A DNA stretch of 64,000 bases from Selaginella moellendorffii (lineage: Eukaryota; Streptophyta; Lycopodiopsida; Selaginellales; Selaginellaceae). Each line of letters begins with the position of its first letter. The stretch's first letter is position 1. Positions 56,157 to 64,000 of the stretch are shown here, piece by piece. Below the pieces are notes generated by a model. The model did not search any database, was not told the DNA's origin, and was given only the letters and a program-made list of their open reading frames with translations. The DNA lies in NCBI RefSeq assembly GCF_000143415.4, contig NW_003314330.1, forward strand, positions 558,001 through 622,000. Direction: 5' to 3'. Both the position numbers and the translations under genes were made by a program.

Positions 56157-56612
56157 ACAAAGAGGTACACTCGATGTTTTTTTTTTCTACTTTGAGGGAG
56201 ATAGATCTTCTTTTGACTTTGTTGGTGAGTTTGCAGTGAAGCGGGGAGTTTGTAGAGAAAACGGCGCGAAGTGTTGTACGGAATTCGCTTGCGCGGCAAA
56301 CTGGTCAGTGATATTTGCTCTTTGTTTTAGAGTCCTGGACTGATCTGTAAATCTTCCAGCTACGCACATCCAAACTTCATATAGAAAATCCAGCCTCGGC
56401 TTTAAACTTTTTCGTGTTTGACTGTTTGTATAGTATCAAACAAAGCAAACAATTCTACTTCTGAAAAAATGCAGCTTTGAGATCCAAAATATTGGCTAAT
56501 CGCATTATTGCCATTAAAAATAAAATCTAAGAATACAACAAGGCTAAAAATTGTAATTTTGGATTTGCTCCATAGCTTAAAAAGACTCATTTAGTTGAAA
56601 ATCTTAGGTGAG

Positions 56613-56958
56613 ATGGCTTTTAAAATGTTTGCCATGTTTATGCTTGTGCTTCAAGTACTTCTACTCTTCAGTGCGTTGCAAGTGAGCTGCAGCCGGGTAT
56701 TGCCGAATGAAGATACAGCAGGTAATAATTTAATTGTCACAGCTTATGGTTTTTAATGCTCCACCACCTTTTATTCCAGGTGCTCCATTCCATCTGCCTC
56801 CTTTCGTTCCAAGACCTCCATTCCAGCTGCCGCCTTTCAATCCAAGACCCTTGCCACCTTTCAATCCAAGACCACCATTCCACTTGCCACCTTTCAATCC
56901 AAGGCCCCTTCCACCTTTCTTCCGTCCGCCACCTTTCTCTCCACCTCAAAAGGATTAA
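56613..56958 (+). CDS. Small secreted proline-rich protein
   Basis: 95 residues from two exons (56613-56721, 56780-56958). Signal peptide MAFKMFAMFMLVLQVLLLFS with cleavage near SALQVSCS, a short acidic spacer, then repeats of PPFNPRP / PPFHLPP. It is a member of the same family as 18119-18604 but on the opposite strand and with an intron. A cell-wall structural or peptide-precursor role is possible; function unknown. Confidence 0.65.
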
Positions 56959-57157
56959 AAGGATTAAATTTATCATCGAGTTCTATGTTGGGAGTTTGCT
57001 ACAAGCTCTTTTAATTTGATCAAAGCTTTTTGCCTTGTTTCTATGTCGTAGGTAATTACTTAGAAAAAGTCTCGAGTTCGATTCTGGTGTAGCCAACTAT
57101 ATTTTAAAACTAGTGTGTTGGAAATTACACACGTCTAGCTAGGGTTAAAGACCAAGA

Positions 57158-59077
57158 ATGGAGTGCTCTGAGAGCTATGGAATGCTGCCGTGTTCCACGC
57201 GAGTGGTCGGCAATGTCTACCTCTTGGCGACGTATGGATTCGTCATGCTCAAGGCGGCGCAGCTCTTGTCCGATGGGAGCGAGCTGCTGCTCACGGTGCT
57301 CAACCCGGGGATCATCGGCGGCCTGCTGCTCCCGATTCTTGGATCCCTACCGGATGCGCTCCTCATTCTCGGTGAGTTCTCGCGGATTCTCTGGATTAGA
57401 TCTTCTGCTGTCCGGGAGCTCATTCGATTTGCGTCTTTGCAGTGTCGGGACTGGGAGGGAATCAAGAGACCGCGCAGTCGCAGGTTTCAGTTGGAATGGG
57501 ATTGCTTGCCGGATCGACGATAATGCTGCTGACGCTCTTGTGGGGAAGCTGTCTCTTTGTTGGCCGCTGTGACTTATACCCCGTTAATGCCGATTTGGTC
57601 GCCAAGGACGGCACGCTCACAAGAGGTTTCAGCTTGACTGGTATGAATTTTTATCTGGGTTTGAAACGGCTGACCAAAAATGTGGTTTCGATTCGATTCT
57701 TCTTCTTGTTTTTTGTTCTTGTTTTCTTCCTAGGAACTGGAATCACAACTGATTCGCAGACCACTGTTTCGGCGTGGATAATGATCGCCACTGTTTTTCC
57801 TTACGTTCTGGCGCAGCTCCCGCATTTGCTACACCGGCCGTCGTATGGACATCCGTTTGCGGTGGTGAGCTGCGTGATCTCGTTCTGTGCCCTCTTCATC
57901 TACTGCGGCTACCAGGTTTGTTTGATCTTTTTGTCCCGAAGCCTGATACTCAGTGACATGGTTGACTCTCAGGTTGTGTCGCCATGGATTCAACAGAGGA
58001 GGATTTACTTCGCAAGGCATCGATACCGCCAGTCGCATGCTCTGCACAGAGTTCACGTCTACTCTACTCAGCAAGCTTGGGGAGGTCTGTTTCTCGAGGA
58101 TGGGGTCACTCCAAACAAAGATGTTCTTCTCAAGTAAGGAAATTTTCCACAGTTTTTTACTGAAAAGCCCCGATGTGTTTGCAGAATTTTTGGATACTTC
58201 GATGAAAATGATGATGGTCATCTCTCGGAGAGGGAGCTGAGGGGTTTTATCGTAGGCCTGGGTATAACGCACGAGACGCATCTTCCCGAGGAGGAAGAGG
58301 TCCAAAGCTGGCTCAGAGAGTTCGACACCTCCAGGGATGATAAGGTGTCGCGGGAAGAGTTCGTTGCCGCCATCACCAAGTGGATGAGAAGCTTTCGTGC
58401 CAAGGATTCCCATAGAGACAATCCCGAGTACTGGCACTCACAGGCCAAGGACGCTCGCTCATCTCTGGATGCTTTGCTAGAGCAGCAGCCAGATGACGAC
58501 CAAGACGATGACGAGCAGGATAAGCAGGCTCCAAAGCAGGTGATCTTGAAAGCATCGGCATTCATCCTCGCTGGGGCAGTCATCGCCGGAGTGTTCGCGG
58601 ACCCTTTGGTCGACGCGATTGACAACTTCTCCAAAGCAAGCAAGATTCCATCCTTCTTCGTCGCTTTCGTAGCAACTCCACTGGCGACCAACTCGAGCGA
58701 AGCGGTGTCATCTCTTATGTTCGCTGCGAGGAAGAAGAAGCGGAACATCTCCATGACTTACTCGCAGGTATGCAAAACTTCGTAAGCTTTTTGTTTCCCG
58801 AGGCTCACGACTTTTATCATACGCACAGATATACGGTGCTGTTACACTCAACAACACGCTCTGCCTCGGAGTTTTCCTGGCCATTGTCTGTGCCAGACGA
58901 CTTGTATGGGACTTCTCCTCGGAGGTAACTGTGATAGCAGTAGTCACCTTTCTGGTGGGACTGCTCGGGGGAAGGAGGACTACGTTTCGGCTGTACATGG
59001 CATTGGCTGTACTCTCGTTGTATCCGCTATCCATTGCTTTGGTAGCGGGTCTGGACTACGGGCTTGGATGGCACTGA
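57158..59077 (+). CDS. NCL: NCX-like cation/Ca2+ exchanger with EF-hands (NCL type)
   Basis: A 528-residue CaCA-superfamily antiporter of the plant NCL (Na+/Ca2+ exchanger-like) group. Exons: 57158-57371, 57443-57640, 57734-57915, 57973-58133, 58185-58767, 58829-59077. The N-terminal membrane half has an alpha-repeat-like segment GGLLLPILGSLPDALLI. The central cytosolic loop has two EF-hands: DENDDGHLSERE, and DTSRDDKVSREE. A strongly acidic stretch (DDDQDDDEQD) follows. The second membrane half has the alpha-repeat FFVAFVATPLATNSSEAVSS. Family members exchange Ca2+ for Na+ or H+ at the plasma membrane or tonoplast; ion preference is not readable here. Confidence 0.9.
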
Positions 59078-59714
59078 GGCCAACTGATGGATTCTCCAGT
59101 CCGGGTACAGTGCTTTTGTTGTTTTCAACACGCTAATCAATCAATCGCGCTCTTTCTCGTGCCGAGCAACAACGAGGGTCATGTGAAAGGATAGGAATTT
59201 GTAAGTAAAGCAGGCAACAGGGACAGGGTTGACTTGTTGGATTCTGGAGACGACGTGTTGCACGACGACCGCGATCTTTTGCTGGAGAACAAGTGGCTTT
59301 CAGTGTACGTTTTATGTTTTTATTGAGAACTTCTCAGCTGCTGAAGTCCGTCAAGATATCTGGGTACGTCCGGTTTGATTTTTCCAGGGGCTGCGCCAAA
59401 AGTTGGGACAAGCAAGCAACTTTTGTTTGATGGGAGTTAACTGTGAGTGGACTTTCACATTGTAAAGTGACTCTTGCTTCATTGCCCAAAATGTCATTGC
59501 GCACTGATTTTTCTGTTTGTCACAACATATTAATATCAGTAATTGGTTTGGCTATCTTCATAGTTTCTTGCCTGCATAGTTTCTTGCGTATCGCCGATAG
59601 TAGTCATCAAAGGCATCTGATACATTTGCTTGTATCAAAACCAGTGAGATCAAGCAACTTTTATTTGATTGTGGTAGTGAACTCTTTTTGATAGAAAAAA
59701 AAACGAAAAAACAC
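59078..59714. other. Intergenic, no gene seen
   Basis: 3' flank of the exchanger gene. The short frame at 59443-59691 has no codon bias or family match. Confidence 0.5.
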
Positions 59715-59788
59715 TGGCTTCATCCAGGTTCGAACTGGAGACCTTCAGTGTGTTAGACTGACGTGATGACCAACTACACCATGAAACC
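59715..59788 (-). tRNA. tRNA-Val (anticodon AAC)
   Basis: The minus strand folds as a complete tRNA: acceptor GGTTTCA/TGAAGCC, anticodon stem-loop CAGT-CTAACAC-ACTG with AAC, T arm TCCAG-TTCGAAC-CTGGA, and discriminator A. Internal A- and B-box sequences are present and a T6 run follows on the minus strand, a typical Pol III stop. No intron. Confidence 0.9.
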
Positions 59789-60120
59789 CTTACAAGGTTT
59801 GTCTGGAGTTACTAATTAACTACGCTGAACTCTTAATAAACTGAAGTTCTCGGGTTCGAATCTCTGTAGAACATTGAGAATCTTTAAAGCGACCTTATAA
59901 TGGAAAATTTTCTCCTTCCCCTTTCATTCAATCATGAGGAAAGCGCACTGCCATCCCTTCTTGGAGTAGACGTCTTAGGGTTTTCTGGATCGTCGCTGTG
60001 GAGATCGGTCAGGGGATGTAGGCGATCGTCGTCGCGAGCGCGCAGCAGCTCAGATGTGCTGCGATTGCTCTAGATCTCCTGAAATTCTGGTTTGGATCAG
60101 GGTACGGTGAAAGCCTAGCA
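59789..60120. other. Leader region of the EDR2-like gene
   Basis: No gene. Contains an isolated B-box (GGGTTCGAATCTC near 59851), probably a tRNA 3' relic. Confidence 0.4.
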
Positions 60121-62223
60121 ATGGGAGGCTGTGTGTCGCTGCAAAAGGAAAAGGATCATCCTCGCGGGAGGAAGCGCGATCGGAGGCAGGGATTTCGGAC
60201 GCGATTCAAGGGCCTCCCTTTGGAGGAAGAAGCGATTGATGGGAATTTGAATGGAGATCATGGGCAGTCCGGGAGAAGGACTCTGGGATTCATACTCAAC
60301 GAGAAAGAGCCTTCTCATCAACATCAAAAGTCGCTTGGTACGTTTTTCCTTTTTGTCGTCCATTCAATCGACCGACCATTTTAGGAAGCACCGAGGAGAA
60401 TTGGTATGACGCGGAAGCAAGATTTACCTCGGATTCGGATGACGAATTCATGAGCGTGTGTGGGGGTAAGTCATAAAGGTCGATTTTTTTCCTTCGTTTG
60501 TGTGTCCCACTTTTCCAACTCGTGAGTCGTGACATTGTTTAGATTTTTCGTCCGCGGCGAATTCCTTGAATCCCCCTAGTGTGCCGACAACGCCTCGTCC
60601 AACACTCGCCAATTTAAAGGAGGAGATGTTGAGAGTCGACACAGTAGTGTCTCCGAAAACCGCCAATGGTTTCGCCGTAGCCGACGAGCATCTTCTCAGC
60701 AGTAAAATCCATCCGGAAGAGGACAAGAAGAGCTCTGTGTCCCTCGGAAGGAGGTTGATCGATGCCACTCCCAGGAATTCCAGCGTCAGTGTTGCTCCGG
60801 TCAGTGATGCTTCCACTGATTTCGAGATGGGAAAGCACGCAAGCCAGCACCAGCAGCAGGCAAAGGAATTCGACGGCTGCTTGCCATGCCTGCTAACAAG
60901 CGTCTCGTTCGAGAAGAAGAGTCCTCAGCGGCGACGATCGTTTCGACTGTTCTCGTTCAAGAGACGCTCGGATGTTAACGACAGTTTCGAGCTGCGTAAG
61001 TGTTTTGTATCTCCAACGTTTTCGTGTGACTTATGCTTGCGATCTGGTAAGTGCAGATGATATGTCCAAAGTTCTTCACAGGCCCATTGCAGCTACTCAA
61101 GTTCCTATGTCGGACGGCTCGGTCGAAGGCAGCTGGTCTAGAATATGTCCGTCGACCTTCAAACTAAGATCCCGTAACTACATGAAGTGTGTTGTTTCTC
61201 GTTTTGATGTTGGCATTGCTTGCTAACTAGTTTTTCCTCACAGGGATAAGAAAAAGCAAGCTGCGTCCAAGTTTTCAATCTTCGAGGCTGCTGGTGTGGA
61301 TGTTTTCCTGTCGCCAAAGAAAATCGATCATGTCGCTCGGTTTGTGGATCTATCGCAGATTGTAGACGGAAATCCAGACGACAAGTCCCCCTCTTTGTTT
61401 ATTTTCAACATTCAGGTTTGTATCTATCTTCCTTTTCTATGGGTTTGATGACGTTTACTTTAGGTGCCTATGTACTCTGCCTCAATGTTTCCAGCTGAAA
61501 ACAATGGGGAAGGTTTGAACCTGGTTTTCTATTACAGAATGTCGGAAGAGTTCAAGAGGAACGGCCCTCCGTATCTAAAAGACATGCTATCTGTGAGTCT
61601 CTTGTTTTATAATCGCGTGTGAAGAATTCATTGTTTTGTTCCAGAAATTACTCGACGACGAACAGGAGAAGGTCAGAGGCCTTGTTGGAGAGACAACTGT
61701 TTCGTTCAGGGAGAGGCTAAAGATTGTGGCCAGAGTTTTGAATCCTGATGAGATACATCTCAGTGCTACGGAGAAGAGGCTGGTCGTGACTTCAAATGAG
61801 AAGCCCATTCTTTCTCGTCCACAGCACTCGTTTCACAAGGTCCGTTTTAGTTTTTTTAGCTAGATCGCATTGTTCTCATGGATGAATTCCATGATCCAGG
61901 GTCCCGGCTACCTCGAAGTGGATTTGGACGTTCATCGCTTTAACTTCATTGCACGAAAGGCAGTGGAATCTTTCCGAGAGAGGCTGAAGCTGTGTGTTTT
62001 AGACATTGGCCTTACAATCCAGGTGAGTGGTAGTAGTCATTCACAAGTTTTCTTCCTTCGTCGTGACTGTTCTTTGTTTTCTTCCTTCCAGGGAAACAAA
62101 GCGGAAGAGCTGCCAGAGCAAATGCTCTGTTGTGCTCGAATAAATAGATTAAACGTTGGTAGCTACAAGTATTTGAGCTGTGAAGACGACGCTGCTGGAA
62201 CGCCTCGAAGCACACGGGGTTAA
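60121..62223 (+). CDS. DUF1336 / EDR2 C-terminal domain protein
   Basis: 543 residues from nine exons (60121-60337, 60385-60465, 60543-60995, 61057-61186, 61244-61415, 61464-61592, 61645-61839, 61900-62022, 62092-62223). The N-terminus MGGCVS is a strong N-myristoylation and possible palmitoylation site. A Ser/basic linker with a CLPCL segment follows. The EDR2_C domain runs from about 265 to the C-terminus: GSWSRICPSTFKLRSRNYMK, VDVFLSPKKIDHVARFV, LFIFNIQVP, GEGLNLVFYYRMSEEF, then GPGYLEVDLDVHRFNFIARK. EDR2-type domains occur in lipid-binding regulators of defence and senescence. No START or PH domain is present, so it is the short membrane-tethered subgroup. Confidence 0.92.
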
Positions 62224-62322
62224 TTAAGAGTTTGCGATGTAAATAATTTGCTCTGAATTAAAATTTCGTGAGGGGATTCGAACCGCGACGTTTCCAGTCA
62301 CTCTTTATTTTTAGGGCTCTTA

Positions 62323-63744
62323 ATGTCGGTACCATTCGAGCTCGTGGACGAAGAGGAAATGCAAGCGATCGAGGCCGCGCTGCGGCAGGCTAGCGCTTTC
62401 CATCGCAGCAGGATGCTGGCGGCAGCGGCACGAGCTCAATCGAGCCTGGTTCTGGTGGGTGCGAGCGAAATATTTTCGATTGTTTCGTGTTTTGAGCGTT
62501 TCGGGCATAGAATGTGTCATCGGAGGTGAGAGACATTGAGGATTCGGCGCCATTGCCAGCGGCATTGCGATTTCCATTGAAGAAGAGCCTGTGTGTGACC
62601 GACATGACGGCATTGGTGAGCAAAGCAATGCTAGTTTTTAAGATTTGTTGCTGAGTTGATTGACAGGAATGGTGTGAGAAACAAGTGGAGTTTTCTTTCT
62701 TGCGTGGGAAGCCTCCGAAAACTTCCGCAATGCAAGCCGGGAGCGCCCGGCACGTAGAGCTCGAATCAGAGGTAGCATTTTTTTCTTCGGCTTTCCTTCG
62801 TTTACTTCCTTTCGTTTCCAAAGCAGGTTGTTAAGAGAGTGGATGTTGATATACGAACGAGAGAAGATTTCTGGGCTGTTCGATTCATCAATTATTTGGT
62901 TGGCACTAGGCAGCTTCTAGCCGAAGGCCTCACGAGAGAACTTCCCATGTAAGCTAGAACAAAAGACTAGAACATGAGCTTGCTTCTTACAATCTTTGTT
63001 TTTGCAGAGTAGCATTTGTGGAAGGCAACTGGTGGACTGGTATCATTGACGAGTTGATGCTACCCGAAGGTAGTGCCGGACCTCGCCTAATTGATACGAA
63101 AACACGCTTACGTCAGTCTCTTCCATCCGACGCTCAAAAACGAAATGGAAGGTGCTCGTCTGTGTGTCTTTGCACGCTGATAGTATTCTTTGTGGCTTTA
63201 CAGGTTGCAGCTAATGTGCTACAAACTTCTGTGGGACACATTGTGCGAGCAAGCTATCCCTTTGGATGAGTTTTTCTCAAACTTTGAGCTCGATCCTCTA
63301 CAGGAGCTGTCCCTTAGCATAAGGTCGCATATTGTTGACATAAAGCTCAGCTCTAAAGTAAGTGCATGCTATGTGACTCGTTTTCTGATAAATAGCTGGT
63401 TTTGAAAAGGTGGATTGTTTGAAGGAATTACTCGGCGTTCTTCAAGAAAGTTGTACTGTCCTTCCTCTTGCTGACCAGCTATTGAAGCTAAGGTATGACT
63501 CGTTTGGAAATTCACCTCTATAGAAAAAACCTTTTGGTCTGCCAGATACGAGTGGCAAGTTGATCGCTCTTTAATTGGCGAGGAGGAGTTTATGTTTGAC
63601 CCCGACTGGTTGAAACAGAGAATCCAGTTCCATCTGCAGTTTTGGAATGGTAGGAGGGAGTCACATCTTGTGTCGCAGAGCGACGAGTGGAAGTGCAGAT
63701 TTTGTGCATTTGCTGACCGATGCAAAAGTGAAAATCAACGCTGA
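62323..63744 (+). CDS. EXO5: Exonuclease V (EXO5/DEM1), Fe-S single-strand DNA exonuclease
   Basis: 347 residues from eight exons (62323-62454, 62511-62615, 62667-62771, 62827-62948, 63008-63151, 63204-63357, 63410-63492, 63546-63744). A RecB-like PD-(D/E)XK nuclease. The first cluster Cys is in EWCEKQVEF. GKPPKTSAMQAGSARHVELE is followed by TREDFWAVR and GIIDELML (metal-binding Asp/Glu). Next comes LIDTKTR (catalytic Asp and Lys), LPSDAQKR and LQLMCYKLLWD. The C-terminal CRFCAFADRC supplies three Cys of a 4Fe-4S cluster. All key residues are present. The family acts in nuclear and mitochondrial DNA repair. It lies 99 bp downstream of the EDR2-like stop on the same strand. Intron 6 uses an AAAAG acceptor rather than a pyrimidine-rich one. 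Confidence 0.93.
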
Positions 63745-64000
63745 TTCATGCTGCGTGGCTTGCATGACTCTCACGGCAAGCTCAAGGTCCGTGTATGTTT
63801 GGAACTGCTCCTTCTAAGTGTGCTTCACCATATAGGTGGAGGAACTTCGATCTCGTTTGAATTCATGTAGACGTTCTACCGTTTAGACAATTTTGGAGTC
63901 AAAGGCGAGGTAAACTTTTGATGCATTTTTGCGTCTACGGTCTTAACGAAGCATTCAGTCCGTGACGAGCTTACCAACGACTAGAGCAGATCAATCGTTC
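63745..64000. other. 3' flank of EXO5, nothing further seen
   Basis: No coding or RNA feature recognised to the end of the window. Confidence 0.5.

Noticed and set aside
57829-58437. 202-codon minus frame across the exchanger gene
   Set aside because: Crosses exons and introns of the confirmed NCL-type gene on the opposite strand.
59820-59880. Possible second tRNA next to tRNA-Val
   Set aside because: Only a B-box-like GGGTTCGAATCTC and a partial anticodon arm; no matching acceptor or D arm could be formed.
62265-62305. tRNA-like T arm (GGATTCGAACCGCGA) between EDR2-like and EXO5 genes
   Set aside because: Only a 3' half on the minus strand; no complete cloverleaf. Similar isolated pieces at 45125 and 51543.

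Overview
The window looks like nuclear DNA of a land plant, most likely a spikemoss (Selaginella-type lycophyte). The genes are plant families (GNOM ARF-GEF, GT64, DUF1336/EDR2, ATI-like autophagy receptor, NCX-like EF-hand exchanger, PPR fragment). Their introns are mostly about 50-70 bp. One intact gene, a double-RING RNF32-type protein, is otherwise best known from ciliated lineages. The species assignment is inference.

Layout. 1-9079: a decayed Helitron in minus orientation, with a broken Rep/helicase gene (1-2457), an RPA70-like gene (5642-6910) and a patchwork of host gene fragments (NMNAT/CinA-like, DEAH helicase tail, RCL1, PPR). A miniature LTR retrotransposon sits inside one fragment. 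9448-18012: a compact island of intact genes: TEX261/SVP26-like, a receptor-like pseudokinase, inositol monophosphatase, an ATI-like gene, GT64 and RNF32. 18.1-26.4 kb: small secreted-protein genes and relics, a solo LTR and several TRIMs, then AT-rich DNA. 26483-40285: a retrotransposon nest. An outer element with 175-bp LTRs holds a Ty3/gypsy chromovirus that lacks reverse transcriptase, and just upstream of that element's gag start lies a 7.7-kb non-autonomous LTR element whose LTRs contain a minisatellite. 40.7-50.9 kb: rearranged accessory DNA with a P-loop NTPase relic, a second Helitron-type end, cyanovirin-N-like relics, an intact GDSL lipase gene, and a chimeric gene joining a recent copy of GNOM exon 1 to the 3' seven exons of a duplicated RNF32. 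51636-63744: intact genes again: GNOM, a proline-rich secreted peptide, an NCX-like exchanger, tRNA-Val(AAC), an EDR2/DUF1336 protein and exonuclease V.

Exon models were built by hand from GT/GC-AG boundaries. In every intact multi-exon gene the exon lengths sum to a whole number of codons. The intact genes are ordinary housekeeping functions with no common pathway. The most unusual item is the in-frame GNOM-RNF32 chimera at 45216-47355. The Helitron-like gene capture at 1-9079 is second.
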